Positions 1-11,454 of a stretch of DNA of 64,000 nucleotides are shown piece by piece (position 1 is the stretch's first letter; each line of letters starts with the position of its first letter). The stretch comes from Yersinia proxima (GTDB lineage: Bacteria; Pseudomonadota; Gammaproteobacteria; Enterobacterales; Enterobacteriaceae). The notes below the pieces were generated by a model. It saw only the letters and a list, made by a program, of their open reading frames with translations. It was not told the origin of the DNA and searched no databases. The position numbers were made by a program, and so were the translations under genes. Where the stretch lies: contig NZ_CABHYG010000022.1 of the NCBI RefSeq assembly GCF_902170785.1, positions 1 to 64,000 on the forward strand, given 5' to 3'.

Positions 1-76
1 GAATCATTGACTGGCGTCAACTCATCGGGACTCTCTCGTTTGCCGCCTTCCTGCAACTCGAATTATTTAGGGTATA
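1..76 (-). repeat. Partial ERIC element at left edge
   Basis: Positions 38-76 are the reverse complement of the ERIC left end, which occurs intact at 17180 (arm ACCCTAAATAATTCGAGTTG). Positions 1-37 resemble the ERIC core but are diverged. The element continues beyond the window. It lies just downstream of amiC. The assignment rests on recalled ERIC sequence and on the second copy in this window. Confidence 0.7.
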
Positions 77-98
77 TTTCGATTAATAGCAACATTCA

Positions 99-1349
99 TT
101 AAAGTCGAGCCATCGCCCCACCATTAGCAAAATATGCTTTGATACCGGCAAATATAGATTCGGCCACTTGCTGCTGAAAATGGCTGGTTCGTAACTTTCG
201 CTCTTCTTCCAAATTGCTGATAAACGCCGTTTCAACCAAAATTGATGGGATATCAGGTGCTTTCAATACAGCAAAGCCCGCTTGATCAACACGATTTTTG
301 TGCAGCTTATTAATTTTCCCCATGCGGTTGAGCACTTCTTTACCAAATTTCAGACTGTCATTAATCGTTGCGGTTTGCAGCAAATCAATCATGGTATGGT
401 CAAGATAGCGATCACCACTTTTGCTAACCCCACCAATCTGGTCGGCCTCATTCTGTGTTTGCGCTAAAAAACGCGCAGCAGTACTGGTTGCCCCTTTAGT
501 CGATAACGCAAAGACAGAGGAACCTCTGGCTGCCTGACTGGTAAAGGCATCGGCATGAATCGAAATGAATAAATCCGCACGCAGCTTGCGGGCTTTCGCC
601 ACCCGAACTTTTAATGGAATAAAGACATCTTCATTACGCGTCATAAATACCCGCATATTCGATTCTTTCTTAATCAGTGCCTGCAACCGCCGGGCAATTT
701 GCAGCACAATATCTTTCTCACGGGTTTTATTTCGCCCAATCGCTCCTGGGTCTTCCCCACCATGTCCTGGGTCTAGCATGATAACAATCGGCCTGTCCCG
801 TCCTGCTTTACCTGCTTTGGGGGCTTCTGCGGGCAAAGTGCGCTCCACATTACCTTTATTGTAATCTTCCAATAGTGCCAGTAACGGGTCATCCTCTGCC
901 GAGGTTTTCCCTTCTTGCGGATAGAGATCCACCACCAGACGATTTTTGAATTCGGCAAAAGGTTTAAGAGTAAAAAGTTGCGGGCTAATACTTTGCTTCA
1001 GCTCCAAGACCAGGCGAACCGTATTCTTATCAAACTGCCCAACCCGTGCCTGCTTAAGGTAAGGGTCACCGGACTGAACTTGCTTAGTCATCTCTTTCAA
1101 TGCGCTATTGAGATGCACGCCTTCAATATCAACCACGATTCGATCCGGATTCGTTAGTGCAAATTGACGATACTTAAGCGGTGTATTGGACTCCAACGTG
1201 ACTCGGGTATAGGTTGAAGAGGGCCAAATTCTGACGGCGATAATATGGGAAGAAGCAGCAAATCCAACCCGGCTGACACTCAGTAGCCAGGTCGCGGCGG
1301 CACCTTGTAGTAGACGCCGACGCCCAGAATTATGATTTGAATCTGCCAT
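99..1349 (-). CDS. amiC: N-acetylmuramoyl-L-alanine amidase AmiC
   Basis: Periplasmic zinc amidase that cleaves the amide bond between muramic acid and the stem peptide, splitting septal peptidoglycan during cell separation. The N-terminus carries a twin-arginine signal (SGRRRLLQG at residues 8-16 followed by a hydrophobic stretch), as known for AmiC, which is exported folded. Residues about 35-145 match an AMIN septal-targeting domain; residues 188-405 match Amidase_3, with the zinc motif DPGHGG (His196) and Glu211 visible. The 416-residue length agrees with E. coli AmiC (417). It is divergent from argA, as in E. coli. In that organism the enzyme is activated by NlpD. Confidence 0.96.
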   Translation of the reverse strand: MADSNHNSGRRRLLQGAAATWLLSVSRVGFAASSHIIAVRIWPSSTYTRVTLESNTPLKYRQFALTNPDRIVVDIEGVHLNSALKEMTKQVQSGDPYLKQARVGQFDKNTVRLVLELKQSISPQLFTLKPFAEFKNRLVVDLYPQEGKTSAEDDPLLALLEDYNKGNVERTLPAEAPKAGKAGRDRPIVIMLDPGHGGEDPGAIGRNKTREKDIVLQIARRLQALIKKESNMRVFMTRNEDVFIPLKVRVAKARKLRADLFISIHADAFTSQAARGSSVFALSTKGATSTAARFLAQTQNEADQIGGVSKSGDRYLDHTMIDLLQTATINDSLKFGKEVLNRMGKINKLHKNRVDQAGFAVLKAPDIPSILVETAFISNLEEERKLRTSHFQQQVAESIFAGIKAYFANGGAMARL

Positions 1350-1534
1350 GTAACTCCAAAGTAACTACCAAAAAATGAATAAAAATCGAACAAAAAAAAT
1401 TCACGAGGAAAAACTTTAACGAATCGCTCCCACGCTGTCATCAGAAAAACATTTTTATGTTATTCAATTTATTAATACACATGTGCCATACATATGCATT
1501 TAATAGCAATTTCGTGCTTGCCATCTTGGTCAAA

Positions 1535-1573
1535 AAAGAATAAAAATACAAAAATATCGAATAAAAATTCAAA
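1535..1573 (+). promoter_or_regulatory. Tandem ARG boxes upstream of argA
   Basis: Two imperfect 18-bp ARG boxes lie at 1535-1552 (core AGAATAAAAATACA) and 1556-1573 (core CGAATAAAAATTCA), separated by 3 bp, which is the standard spacing for a hexameric ArgR operator. The consensus is TGAAT-N4-ATTCA. They end 12 bases before the argA start codon, so ArgR with arginine should repress argA here. A weaker box-like sequence, TGAATAAAAATCGA, is at 1376-1389. Confidence 0.8.
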
Positions 1574-1584
1574 GAGGGTCTGCC

Positions 1585-2910
1585 GTGAAGGAACGTAGTA
1601 CTGAACTGGTCCAGGGATTTCGCCACTCAGTTCCCTATATCAACGCGCACCGCGGCAAGACATTTGTTGTCATGCTGGGTGGCGAGGCGATTGAGCATGA
1701 AAACTTTTCTAATATCGTCAACGATATAGGCTTGTTGCATAGCCTTGGGATCAGGCTGGTCGTGGTATATGGTGCCCGGCCACAAATAGACAGTAATCTG
1801 GCACAGCATCACTACGAACCTATTTATCACAAGCATACCCGAGTCACTGATGCCCGTACGTTAGAAATGGTTAAGCAAGCGGCGGGTTTATTGCAGTTGG
1901 ATATTACTGCAAGATTATCGATGAGTTTGAATAATACTCCGCTTCAGGGCGCGCATATTAATGTGGTCAGCGGTAACTTTATTATTGCTCAGCCGTTGGG
2001 TGTGGATGATGGTGTTGATTATTGCCATAGCGGTCGTATTCGCCGGATCGATGAAGAGGCTATTCATCGCCAATTGGACAATGGCGCTATTGTGTTGCTG
2101 GGGCCAGTGGCAGTATCAGTGACCGGCGAGAGCTTTAATTTGACCTCTGAAGAAGTTGCAACTCAATTAGCTATCAAACTGAAAGCTGAGAAAATGATCG
2201 GTTTCTGTTCATCGCAAGGGGTGACGGATAGCGAAGGTAATATTATTTCAGAACTGTTCCCAAATGATGCTCAAAAACGGATTGAAGAGCTGGAACAAGA
2301 AGGTGATTACAACTCAGGAACAGTACGTTTTCTGCGTGGGGCAGTGAAAGCATGCCGCAGCGGAGTACGCCGGAGTCATTTACTGAGTTATCAGGAAGAT
2401 GGCGCTCTGGTACAAGAACTGTTCTCTCGTGATGGTATCGGCACCCAGATTGTCATGGAGAGTGCAGAACAAGTTCGTCGTGCGACCATTAATGATATTG
2501 GTGGCATATTAGAGCTGATTCGCCCACTGGAGCAGCAAGGTATTTTAGTGCGCCGTTCACGCGAACAGCTTGAGATGGAAATAGATAAATTCACCATTAT
2601 AGAACGAGATAATCTGACTATTGCCTGTGCTGCACTTTACCCTTTCCCCGAAGAGCAAATTGGTGAAATGGCTTGTGTCGCGGTACATCCGGATTATCGC
2701 AGCTCCTCCCGTGGTGAAATGTTGTTAAAACGGGTAGCGAATCAGGCGCGGCAGATGGGGCTTAAAAAGCTGTTTGTGTTGACCACCCGCAGCATCCACT
2801 GGTTCCAGGAACGCGGTTTTACTCCCGCAGAGGTTGAGGTGTTACCAATTCAGAAGCAGGAATTGTATAACTATCAGCGCCGTTCAAAGATTCTATTGGC
2901 CGATTTGTAA
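1585..2910 (+). CDS. argA: Amino-acid N-acetyltransferase (N-acetylglutamate synthase)
   Basis: First step of arginine biosynthesis: acetyl-CoA plus glutamate gives N-acetylglutamate, in the cytoplasm. Residues 1-290 form an amino acid kinase-like domain ([10 protein letters not shown] near residue 27), the arginine-feedback domain; residues about 295-430 form a GNAT acetyltransferase domain ([14 protein letters not shown] is the acetyl-CoA loop). The protein is nearly collinear with E. coli ArgA at 441 residues. The start is GTG at 1585, as in E. coli, with AGAGGG at 1573-1578 as ribosome site. Two ARG boxes immediately upstream indicate ArgR repression. Confidence 0.97.
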   Translation: MKERSTELVQGFRHSVPYINAHRGKTFVVMLGGEAIEHENFSNIVNDIGLLHSLGIRLVVVYGARPQIDSNLAQHHYEPIYHKHTRVTDARTLEMVKQAAGLLQLDITARLSMSLNNTPLQGAHINVVSGNFIIAQPLGVDDGVDYCHSGRIRRIDEEAIHRQLDNGAIVLLGPVAVSVTGESFNLTSEEVATQLAIKLKAEKMIGFCSSQGVTDSEGNIISELFPNDAQKRIEELEQEGDYNSGTVRFLRGAVKACRSGVRRSHLLSYQEDGALVQELFSRDGIGTQIVMESAEQVRRATINDIGGILELIRPLEQQGILVRRSREQLEMEIDKFTIIERDNLTIACAALYPFPEEQIGEMACVAVHPDYRSSSRGEMLLKRVANQARQMGLKKLFVLTTRSIHWFQERGFTPAEVEVLPIQKQELYNYQRRSKILLADL

Positions 2911-2913
2911 TCT

Positions 2914-2933
2914 GAAGGGGCATTTGCCCCTTC
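2914..2933. terminator. Bidirectional terminator between argA and recD
   Basis: Perfect 8-bp stem GAAGGGGC/GCCCCTTC with an ATTT loop. It sits three bases after the argA stop and ends eight bases before the recD stop, so it can serve both convergent genes. The T-rich tail GATATTTT follows on the plus strand. Confidence 0.75.
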
Positions 2934-2940
2934 GATATTT

Positions 2941-4842
2941 TCACTTCAATTGATTCAAACGATCAACCAATCCGCTCACACGAAGTGTAGGGGTACGTAT
3001 CGCATGACTTAATACTGTATCGCTGCAATACAGCGTCAAGCGCTGCCGTGCGCGGGTAATCGCGGTATAGACCAATTCTCGAGTTAACACTGGCATGAAC
3101 GTATTGGGCAGAACCAATGCAGTATGCTCAAACTCCGACCCTTGAGATTTATGCACGGTCATCGCATAAGCAGTTTCATGGCTGGGAAGACGACTCGGCT
3201 GCACCGATTTGATATTGCCGTCAGGTAATTGGAAATGCACCCGCAGCTCACCTTCAGGATCAGGTAAAGCAATACCAATATCGCCATTGAATAAACCGAG
3301 CGCACTGTCATTAAGCCCTATCATCACCGGCCTGCCAACATACCAACGCCCCGACGGCCCTGGCGTTCGCTCTATTAATCGCTTGCGATGCAATAGTTGT
3401 TCGATCCGCTCATTTAAGCCACTGACACCAAATGGCCCAGCGCGTAATGCGCATAACAGTTGATAGCGGCCAAATGCAGCAAGTACGTCCACAGCTTGAG
3501 CACCTGCTGCTACCAGTTCAAGATAGTGCTGATAACCAGCTGCACAGTCCTCCAGCAATACCTGATAATCATCGGAATCTGCCAGAGAAAAGCGCTCGAT
3601 ATCCGAATATGTACCGTTAAAGACAGCTAACGCATCACGATATCTCCCGGCATTAACCGCTAAAGCAAGTTGCCCGATACCGGACTTTTCATCGAAACGG
3701 TAGCTTTTACGCAGCAAACACAAACTATCACGGACATTGACGGTATCTGTCTCCACCTCACCTATTGGGATGTTTCCCACCAATGTGCATCCCGTTAAGC
3801 GAGTTAACTGTTCAGCCCTTGGCTCGCTGTAACCCAACTCAGCAAAGCGACATATATCACCCAGTACTGCCCCCGCCTCTACCGAAGCCAATTGGTCACG
3901 GTCACCGAGAAAAATCACCTGAGCTTTGGCGGGTAATGCCGCAATGAGCCGTGCCATCATGGGTAAATCCACCATTGATGCTTCATCAACCACCAGCACA
4001 TCAAGGTTTAGCGGGTTACCACGGTGATACCGTAAGCGCTGGCTGTTGGGTTGTGCACCTAACAAACGGTGCAATGTGGATGCTTGGTCTGGGAATAACT
4101 TGCGTTCATCGTCAGTCAGTGAGAGTTGGCGAATGGCGTTCCCCAGTGATTCAGTCAACCGTGCGGCAGCTTTACCGGTTGGAGCGGCAAGCTGGATACG
4201 TAAACGCTGCCCTTGGCTAAGTTGTATCAGCGCAGTCAATAGCTTGGCTACCGTCGTCGTTTTCCCCGTCCCTGGACCACCGGAAATCACGGAAATACGG
4301 CGGGTAGCCGCTACCGCAGCGGCCACTTTTTGCCAGTCGACCTCATTTTCTGCCGGCCCAAATAGGCGATCAAGCGTATCTCTTAATAATGTTTCGTTGA
4401 CGTCTCTGGTTTCGCTGCCGTCACTGATTTCGTTGATAAGAGACGCCATATTGTCACTGGCAATAAAGCGCACTACATCACCTTCGTATTGCCACATCCG
4501 TTGTAAATACAAACGGTCATTTTGCAACACTAAAGGGGTGGGCTGCGAACCATCACTGACTGCCGGAGAACTATTGAGTTTTTGTATCCAATGTAATTGA
4601 TCTGGCGCACCGACAGCCTGCCACAGTGCTTGTGATAGCGCTGGCTGTCGGCCACCAAACAGTTGATCTGGCTGCAAATAACTCAATGGTAGACACACGT
4701 GCCCGGCACCAGCTTCAGCACTGAGAACAGCGGCTGCCAGTTGCAACATGGGATCATCATCACCGGCTATCATCCGCGAGAACTGGACATCCAGTGGCCG
4801 TAGTAAGTGGTCACGAACCGCTTGATCCAGTAACGTCATCAT
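2941..4842 (-). CDS. recD: Exodeoxyribonuclease V alpha subunit RecD
   Basis: Fast 5'-3' helicase subunit of RecBCD, which processes double-strand ends for RecA loading at Chi. The Walker A motif GGPGTGKT is at residues 188-195, Walker B (VVDEASM) and the C-terminal superfamily 1B motifs ([21 protein letters not shown]) follow. The 633-residue length is slightly above E. coli RecD (608); the extra residues are mainly between helicase motifs. The start codon overlaps the recB stop as ATGA (4839-4842), so translation is probably coupled. It is the last gene of the recC-ptrA-recB-recD block. Confidence 0.96.
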   Translation of the reverse strand: MMTLLDQAVRDHLLRPLDVQFSRMIAGDDDPMLQLAAAVLSAEAGAGHVCLPLSYLQPDQLFGGRQPALSQALWQAVGAPDQLHWIQKLNSSPAVSDGSQPTPLVLQNDRLYLQRMWQYEGDVVRFIASDNMASLINEISDGSETRDVNETLLRDTLDRLFGPAENEVDWQKVAAAVAATRRISVISGGPGTGKTTTVAKLLTALIQLSQGQRLRIQLAAPTGKAAARLTESLGNAIRQLSLTDDERKLFPDQASTLHRLLGAQPNSQRLRYHRGNPLNLDVLVVDEASMVDLPMMARLIAALPAKAQVIFLGDRDQLASVEAGAVLGDICRFAELGYSEPRAEQLTRLTGCTLVGNIPIGEVETDTVNVRDSLCLLRKSYRFDEKSGIGQLALAVNAGRYRDALAVFNGTYSDIERFSLADSDDYQVLLEDCAAGYQHYLELVAAGAQAVDVLAAFGRYQLLCALRAGPFGVSGLNERIEQLLHRKRLIERTPGPSGRWYVGRPVMIGLNDSALGLFNGDIGIALPDPEGELRVHFQLPDGNIKSVQPSRLPSHETAYAMTVHKSQGSEFEHTALVLPNTFMPVLTRELVYTAITRARQRLTLYCSDTVLSHAIRTPTLRVSGLVDRLNQLK

Positions 4843-7800
4843 ATTGATGTGCCCTCACCGGCTATCGCCATACCACTGTTGTCACTTATATGCGGCCCTA
4901 CTTCACGACCACTGAATAAACAGTCCATTCTCTCGATGAGTTCTCGTTCTGGGCGGCAGCTAAAAATACCGTTCCCTGGGTGTTGTTTATCAACACCACG
5001 CAGGAAGAGATAAATGACACCACCAAAGTCGCGCTGATAGTCATAATGACCCAATCGATGGCGCAAATAGCGGTGTAATGCCAGAGTATAAAGCTGATAT
5101 TGCAAATCATAACGATGATCAGCCATGGCTTGGGTCATAGCATCTTGGGTATAGGCACTGCTGTCCTCACCCAACCAGTTGGATTTGTAATCCAGTAAGT
5201 AATATTTGCCTTGCCAGCAGAAAACCAGATCAATAAACCCTTTCAACATTCCTCTGACTTGCTGAAAATCCAGCACCGGGCACTGGCGAGAGAGTGGGTC
5301 ATAGTGCTTGATTAAGGTATCTAGCTCACGGGCTTGCAGCAAAGTGTCTATTGGCAAATAAAATTGCAACTCGGCTTGCTTGCTCTGTGGCGTCAATTGC
5401 GCCAATGTCACACCGGTTTCATTCAGAGGAGTTTGTACAATGTCAGTTAGCCACTGATACAACATAGATGACCACTGCTCACCAAAACCTTGTTGCTGTA
5501 ACTGTTCTGTCAGCCAGTCTTGTTCAATCGGCTGGCTGAAATCCAGAGGTTCAAGTAAATCATGCAAAAAAGTACCGGGTGCCGCACCTCGGGGAAAAGT
5601 ATGAGGGGTTAACTGAGGCTCAGTTATTAATACCTGCTCGCCAACAGCGTCAGTATCCAACCGCGGTAATAACTCCTGTAATGGCACACTCAGCGCCTGT
5701 GAGGCTACGCTTTTACTCGAACCATGCTGTTGTAGGCCGGAATAGCTGGTGACCCGCCAAAAATCGTGTATTTGGCGACTAAACTGTCGAGCAGCAAGGG
5801 CTGGCAACTCATCCTGCTGCGGCTGCCAAGGTGTCTCATCCAGTTGCCCGGCTTGTGAAACAGAAATCTCTCCATCTGCCAGCGCCGCCAACTCTGCCAA
5901 TTTATCAGCAAGATACTGTGCATCTCCCGCCTGGCCTTGTTGCACCAGATAACCTAACGCGCTGAGATGCATATCACTTTCACCTTGTTTCTTTCGCCCA
6001 CCTTTAATTAGCGGAGCAATACCTATGCTGCAATGATAAACCGCACGGGTAAGTGCTACGTATAATAGCCGTAAGTCCTCAGCCAGACGTTCTTCCTCCG
6101 CCAAAGCCTGACTCTCTTCATCGGCATTCAGGTCAAGTAATGCTTCAAAGCTATGGCGATCATGGTAAAGCACGTCCTGCTGCTGACGGAAATTGCCAAC
6201 AAAAGGTAACCAAACTAGCGGGTATTCCAATCCTTTGGATTTATGGATAGTAATGACTTGCACCAAATGGCGATCACTTTCTAAACGAAGTTGCTGATTA
6301 TCAGACTGATGATTCGGTTGTGCTATTTGTTGTGCCAGCCAACGGATTAGTGCGTGCTCACTATCAAGCTGTGCTGCTGCTTCTTGCAATAACTCCCCTA
6401 GGTGCAGCAAATCTGTCAGCCGCCGCTCCCCCCCCTGAGTCGCCAGCAGATTCTCAGCTAAATGGCGCTGAGCCATAATCTCCCGCAGCATCGGGAGCAC
6501 CCCACGGCGCTGCCAGTGTTGGCGATATCCATCGAACTCATCAACCAAACTATCCCACGCCCGCTCATCGTGATTCAACTCATCCAACATTCGCGCATCC
6601 AGCCCCAATATGCCGGTCGCCATAGCGCTACGTAATGTCCGCTCCTGCTCGGGAGCTAAAACAGCCTGTAATAGCCATAGCAAATCTTTGGCCTCTGCGG
6701 TATCAAATACGCTGTCACGATTGGAGAGATACACGGATGGGATAGCCAATGTACTCAGGGCATCGCGCACCAGTGCTGCCTCAGCCCGGCTCCGCACCAA
6801 TATGGTGATATCTGATGCCTGAACCGGCCTTGAACTTGTGGCTGTCACTAATTGCGCCAGGCCTTTTTGCCCAGCAGTAAGCCAGTCTCGGATTTGGACG
6901 GCACATTGCCGAGCCATTAACTGTTGGTACTCACTAACCCCTACACCTTCCCCAGGCTGCAACCAGAAAGACATAGCGGGCTGTTTTTTCCCTTTTACTT
7001 CAAATGATAAATGTTTGTTTTTTTGTGCAGGTGCCACATTTATAAAGGGAATTTGTTTAAACAAAAAAGGAACATCGACCAGACTAAAAAGCCGGTTAAC
7101 TGATTGCACCATTGGGAAGGATGAGCGCCAGTTAGTCTCTAATGTGTAGTGGGCACTTACTTCTGAGCGAGCACGAATATAAGTAAAAATGTCTGCACCA
7201 CGGAAAGCATAAATAGCCTGCTTAGGGTCACCAATCAGCAATAGGCCACACTCTTCCTGCCCACCATAAAGTGTGTGGAAAATTCGGTATTGTTGCGGGT
7301 CGGTATCTTGAAACTCATCAATCATTGCTACGGGATAACGAGTGCGAATGGATTGAGCCAACAATTCTCCGCCAGGTTGTTGCAATGCCGCATCCAGTTT
7401 ACTGAGTAGGTCATCAAACCCCAGCTCTGCCCTCTGACGTTTTTCTTGCTGCACAGAGACTCGTATCTCGCTGATAGCTCGGGCTAAAATCAGATCTCTA
7501 AGTGTCAGAGGTTGTTCGAATATACGGTCTATAGCATGAAAAACATCGTGCTGGGGAGCCTCACCCTTTTTGGTTTTTTCAAATAATACTGATTGGCGGA
7601 ATTTCTCTAATTCTTTAGGCAACTGATAATCGCCGGTTTCTTGCTCAGCCCAACTACCGACTTTTTCCAACCAGTTAGGTAAATATCGAGCACTGTAGCT
7701 GCGTTTATCAACACCAGACCCACTAATCAACGCCTCTAATTCTGGAGCCGCAGCGCGCCATTGCGCCTTAACTGCATCAATTTGGGCCACTATATGCTGA

Positions 7801-8468
7801 TGTCGACTGAGTATCGTTTCATCATCACCAGGCGCTTGTCGAAATTTTGGCGTTTCACCTTGTAAGTAAGCAGAAAGATCTTTAAGTAATGCCTCTGGCC
7901 CGCTCCACTCCTGGCTAACCGCTCTGGCAATAGTCAGCGGGAGCGGATAGCAATGACGCCGCCAGAAATCGGCGCAAGCCTGCCTACGTAATGGCAGTTC
8001 ATCTTGCACCAAGGTTTGTTCGAATAAGATACCCGACTCAAAGGCATTGTTAGCCAACATTCGCTGACAAAAACCGTGAATAGTATAAATTGCCGCTTCA
8101 TCCATCTGGCGCTCAGCTGCAAGTAATTGTGCTGCAGCCTCACTCAAATCAATAATTTCAGCTAATAAAGACCGATGCATTGGGTCATCACTGACTCCCC
8201 GAACGCAGGCGATACGCAACTCATGAATATTGTCACGAATTCGCCCTCTCAACTCCTCAGTTGCTGCTTCGGTAAAAGTCACCACCAGGATTTCCTCGAC
8301 CATTAAGGGGCGACGAAACGCCGCTTCCCCGCCTAAGCCAAGCAACAATCTGAGATAAAGAACCCCAATGGTAAAAGTCTTACCAGTACCGGCAGAGGCT
8401 TCAATTAGCCTCTCGCCATACAAAGGGAGCGTTAGCGGTTCTAGCCGCTGGGGAGTCATTGATGTCAT
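4839..8468 (-). CDS. recB: Exodeoxyribonuclease V beta subunit RecB
   Basis: Helicase-nuclease subunit of RecBCD: 3'-5' SF1A helicase, endo/exonuclease and RecA loading. The N-terminal Walker A ASAGTGKT is about residues 24-31 from the chosen start; [10 protein letters not shown] is the Walker B region. The C-terminal nuclease domain shows GFIDLVF...[12 protein letters not shown], whose Asp and Lys are the catalytic residues of the RecB nuclease family. The open frame extends to 8531, but the ATG at 8468 is preferred because it overlaps the ptrA stop as ATGA, matching the recB/recD junction, and gives an N-terminus like E. coli RecB. A G8 run (C8 at 6428-6435 on the plus strand) lies inside the coding region. 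Confidence 0.96.
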   Translation of the reverse strand: MTSMTPQRLEPLTLPLYGERLIEASAGTGKTFTIGVLYLRLLLGLGGEAAFRRPLMVEEILVVTFTEAATEELRGRIRDNIHELRIACVRGVSDDPMHRSLLAEIIDLSEAAAQLLAAERQMDEAAIYTIHGFCQRMLANNAFESGILFEQTLVQDELPLRRQACADFWRRHCYPLPLTIARAVSQEWSGPEALLKDLSAYLQGETPKFRQAPGDDETILSRHQHIVAQIDAVKAQWRAAAPELEALISGSGVDKRSYSARYLPNWLEKVGSWAEQETGDYQLPKELEKFRQSVLFEKTKKGEAPQHDVFHAIDRIFEQPLTLRDLILARAISEIRVSVQQEKRQRAELGFDDLLSKLDAALQQPGGELLAQSIRTRYPVAMIDEFQDTDPQQYRIFHTLYGGQEECGLLLIGDPKQAIYAFRGADIFTYIRARSEVSAHYTLETNWRSSFPMVQSVNRLFSLVDVPFLFKQIPFINVAPAQKNKHLSFEVKGKKQPAMSFWLQPGEGVGVSEYQQLMARQCAVQIRDWLTAGQKGLAQLVTATSSRPVQASDITILVRSRAEAALVRDALSTLAIPSVYLSNRDSVFDTAEAKDLLWLLQAVLAPEQERTLRSAMATGILGLDARMLDELNHDERAWDSLVDEFDGYRQHWQRRGVLPMLREIMAQRHLAENLLATQGGERRLTDLLHLGELLQEAAAQLDSEHALIRWLAQQIAQPNHQSDNQQLRLESDRHLVQVITIHKSKGLEYPLVWLPFVGNFRQQQDVLYHDRHSFEALLDLNADEESQALAEEERLAEDLRLLYVALTRAVYHCSIGIAPLIKGGRKKQGESDMHLSALGYLVQQGQAGDAQYLADKLAELAALADGEISVSQAGQLDETPWQPQQDELPALAARQFSRQIHDFWRVTSYSGLQQHGSSKSVASQALSVPLQELLPRLDTDAVGEQVLITEPQLTPHTFPRGAAPGTFLHDLLEPLDFSQPIEQDWLTEQLQQQGFGEQWSSMLYQWLTDIVQTPLNETGVTLAQLTPQSKQAELQFYLPIDTLLQARELDTLIKHYDPLSRQCPVLDFQQVRGMLKGFIDLVFCWQGKYYLLDYKSNWLGEDSSAYTQDAMTQAMADHRYDLQYQLYTLALHRYLRHRLGHYDYQRDFGGVIYLFLRGVDKQHPGNGIFSCRPERELIERMDCLFSGREVGPHISDNSGMAIAGEGTSI

Positions 8469-11356
8469 GGAGCCAATACCTTCTGCGGTAAGGTTGCTTG
8501 CAAGGCTGACGTTGTTGGATAAGTCGTCCATCCTTTAAGCACTGCATACCCGCCCTCAGTTTGCCCCAGCCCTTTAACCTGAGAAAGCAGTGCCAGACCT
8601 TGTGGTTTGATCACCGCTTGCTGGAAGAAATCTGCCAATGCCGTGTTCGTCAACAACTTCACCTGAGCGATCATTTTCTCACGGCTATTAAAGGCAAAAT
8701 TATTGCGATTAAAATCATTGCTGTATCGGCTGGCTTCTTCATCCAGCGTTTGTGGGCGTTGCAGTAATTGGTTGATTAGCGCTTGTTTATATTGTTCAAA
8801 ATCAGCCGGTTTCATTTCCCTCAGCCGCTTCTCCGCTTCTGGATAGAACGCAAGATAGCGCTGATAAAGATAATCAGGCTGTTTGCTATTACTTTGCAGT
8901 AAGAAACCTAAGCCCCATTGACGACCAACTGACATTGGGAAGGCAAATACCGCGTAACCGAGTTGCTCTGCTGTGCGCAGTTGATCATAGAACCACGGCT
9001 GAACAATTTGCCCCAACAAAGCGCTGTAAGCCATACCCTCAATTTCGCTATAACCCGTCGGCACATAGACGGCGGCCAGCGCAGCATCAGAACTGCTACC
9101 CAGCCGTTCCATATTGGCAAGCTGTGCTTTATCAACAACAACATCCTCACCAGTCCACCAGGTTGTTCCAGTCAAACTGAGTTGTTTTTTCAATGACTCG
9201 GCCAGAGATGTCACTTGCTCGGTAGTCATATTGCCTACTGCTAAGACTTCTACCGCAGACTGCTTGAGCAGGTCATCGCGATAAGTCACAACATCTTGCA
9301 CGCTGATGCTGTCCAGCAATTTACGTCGCTCGCTGCGTTCTGCATAAGGGACATGAGACAGTAACTTCGCTGGCTGAATAGCCAATTCATAAGCCTTACC
9401 CTTCTCGGCGACTTCCAATTGCTCACGATACCAAGACTTAGCTTGCGCCAACCCCTCTTTTGTTGGCGTGAAACTGGAATAACCTTCAACCAAAGAAGTC
9501 AGCAATTGCGGCATCCGCTGAGTGAAGCCATTTGCACTGACATACAAGCCATTATTCGGCGATGTTGAGAAGCTGATCCCACCGATTGAGGCCTGATAAC
9601 TCAGCTCATCCAGTGACAGCCCAGCCAGATAGTCAGTCAAAGCAAAAAGAACCTGATGACGGGCGGTGTCCAGAGCATGTGGATTACGGAAAGCAACGGA
9701 GATATCGGCTTTCGGTTCATCAGCAAAATACTGACTTGGCATATAGAATACCCGCAGCCCTGGTTGTTCAGCCACTTTCTGTGGTCGGGTGATATTTTTA
9801 TCCGCTTTGATTAAAGAGAAGTTATCCGGAATATAGGGGTTAAGGGCCGGTAAACTCAGCGTGATATCTTTCCCCAATTTATGCCACTCATGCATCTCTT
9901 GCGGGCTGATTTTGTTGACCTGATAAGGAGCATCAACAAAATAAGCGACTTTGTTATGAGGTTCTTCTGGGCTAACAAACCAGATACGGGCATTTTCCGG
10001 TGTCATTTCAGCCAGTCGCGCAGCAATGGCTTTCGGATCATACTTATCAGCCAGATAAGGAGCATCAAGCACATGCTCGACAGGCACCCGCAGCATCATA
10101 TCCACCAGCCACTCGATGTAATCCATATCCCGCGTGATTGAGGGATAGCGGAAATCCAGATTTAATACATGGGCGATTTCATCAAAATAACTCTTTTTAA
10201 TGCCATCTTTGTGCAGCATGTTGATGTAATCAAAAATGGCCGCTACCACGACATCCCGATTAGCCAGGCCTTTATCGGTAAGGGATACTGAAATGGAGAA
10301 TACGCCGCCATTTCTATCTACCATCGGGTCAGCACCAGCACTGATTGCATCAGCCAACCCTTGTTTTTGTAACCAATCAGACAAGGTGTCTTTGCTGCGA
10401 TTCCCTATCAAATAACTGATATAGGTGTCTGTTTTACTGCGAAATTCTGCACTGTTATTTTCAATACGGAACTCGACTTTCAACTGTTTACGCGGTTGAG
10501 CTGGCACATAGTGAATAATAATACCGGTTTGCTCTGGTGTGACCGCAGGTACTGTAATCGGTGGTACTTTTGCATCCCGATTCGGAATTCGACCAAAGGT
10601 ATCAGCAGCTAATTGTGCTAATTGCTCCAAAGATTGATTGCTATACAGTACCCCCACCATCAGATTGGCCGAGTAGTAGCGATGATAGAAACTCAGAAGC
10701 TCATCATGTAATTTACCATCTGGCTTATCTTTAAGTGTGTCCAGATTGCCACCGGAGAAACGCGCGCTGGGATGAGCTGGATTAAGTGTTTCCGCATTCA
10801 CCTGCGCCATCCGCATGCCATCGCGTGAGCGAGCCATCGTCAATTCTGCATTCACCGCATTACGTTCACGGTCGGCATTAATAGGGTCTAACAACGGCTC
10901 TGCAATAGCATCAGCCAAACGGTCAACCGCCGGGGCTAATGCATCATTTTCAATTTCAAGATAATAAGCAGTTCGATATGAAGCCGTGCTCGCATTATGG
11001 CTGCCGCCATGCTTTTTCAAGAATTCAGAGAAGCTACCTGGCTCAGGAAAACGCTTAGACCCCATCAGTAACATATGTTCTAAATAATGGGCTAAACCCA
11101 GTTGGTTATTAGGATCTTCCAGTGATCCAACAGGCAATGCCAAAGCAGCCAAGGATTTCGGTGCTTGTTCATCAGAGACCAACAACACTGTCATACCATT
11201 AGGCAATTTTATTGCCTGATATTTACGCAGGTCATGTTCACTTTTGTGAATAACTTCTGCCAGTGGTTGCCATGCAGGAGTGTCAGCCCAACTCAATGGA
11301 GCCAGCAAACCTAATAAGAAAAATATGCCAATGATGCGGGCAAACTGTTTATGCAT
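8465..11356 (-). CDS. ptrA: Protease III (pitrilysin)
   Basis: Periplasmic zinc metalloprotease of the M16 insulinase family, which degrades small peptides and misfolded fragments. A Sec signal peptide (residues 1-24, hydrophobic core IIGIFFLLGLL, cleavage near SWA-D) is followed by the inverted zinc motif HYLEH (His90, Glu93, His94); the third ligand is the Glu of NAELTMARSRDG. The 963-residue length equals the family norm. As in E. coli it sits between recC and recB, although it has no known role in recombination. Its stop overlaps the recB start. Confidence 0.96.
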   Translation of the reverse strand: MHKQFARIIGIFFLLGLLAPLSWADTPAWQPLAEVIHKSEHDLRKYQAIKLPNGMTVLLVSDEQAPKSLAALALPVGSLEDPNNQLGLAHYLEHMLLMGSKRFPEPGSFSEFLKKHGGSHNASTASYRTAYYLEIENDALAPAVDRLADAIAEPLLDPINADRERNAVNAELTMARSRDGMRMAQVNAETLNPAHPSARFSGGNLDTLKDKPDGKLHDELLSFYHRYYSANLMVGVLYSNQSLEQLAQLAADTFGRIPNRDAKVPPITVPAVTPEQTGIIIHYVPAQPRKQLKVEFRIENNSAEFRSKTDTYISYLIGNRSKDTLSDWLQKQGLADAISAGADPMVDRNGGVFSISVSLTDKGLANRDVVVAAIFDYINMLHKDGIKKSYFDEIAHVLNLDFRYPSITRDMDYIEWLVDMMLRVPVEHVLDAPYLADKYDPKAIAARLAEMTPENARIWFVSPEEPHNKVAYFVDAPYQVNKISPQEMHEWHKLGKDITLSLPALNPYIPDNFSLIKADKNITRPQKVAEQPGLRVFYMPSQYFADEPKADISVAFRNPHALDTARHQVLFALTDYLAGLSLDELSYQASIGGISFSTSPNNGLYVSANGFTQRMPQLLTSLVEGYSSFTPTKEGLAQAKSWYREQLEVAEKGKAYELAIQPAKLLSHVPYAERSERRKLLDSISVQDVVTYRDDLLKQSAVEVLAVGNMTTEQVTSLAESLKKQLSLTGTTWWTGEDVVVDKAQLANMERLGSSSDAALAAVYVPTGYSEIEGMAYSALLGQIVQPWFYDQLRTAEQLGYAVFAFPMSVGRQWGLGFLLQSNSKQPDYLYQRYLAFYPEAEKRLREMKPADFEQYKQALINQLLQRPQTLDEEASRYSNDFNRNNFAFNSREKMIAQVKLLTNTALADFFQQAVIKPQGLALLSQVKGLGQTEGGYAVLKGWTTYPTTSALQATLPQKVLAP

Positions 11357-11454
11357 TCCGTTTCTCCCCTAACCCCTTAAAATTGCCGCTAAAACATATA
11401 TCCGGCTTCTGGTATTCAATCTGCACTAAAATCTGGTTTGGTCATGCACAGCTA

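Noticed and set aside
1376-1403. Further ARG-box-like sequences near the amiC start
   Set aside because: Three mismatches in the best half-site and far from the argA start; the pair at 1535-1573 is sufficient.
4046-4600. 184-residue plus-strand open frame opposite recD
   Set aside because: Antisense to a fully conserved recD helicase domain; no homology recognisable and composition follows recD.
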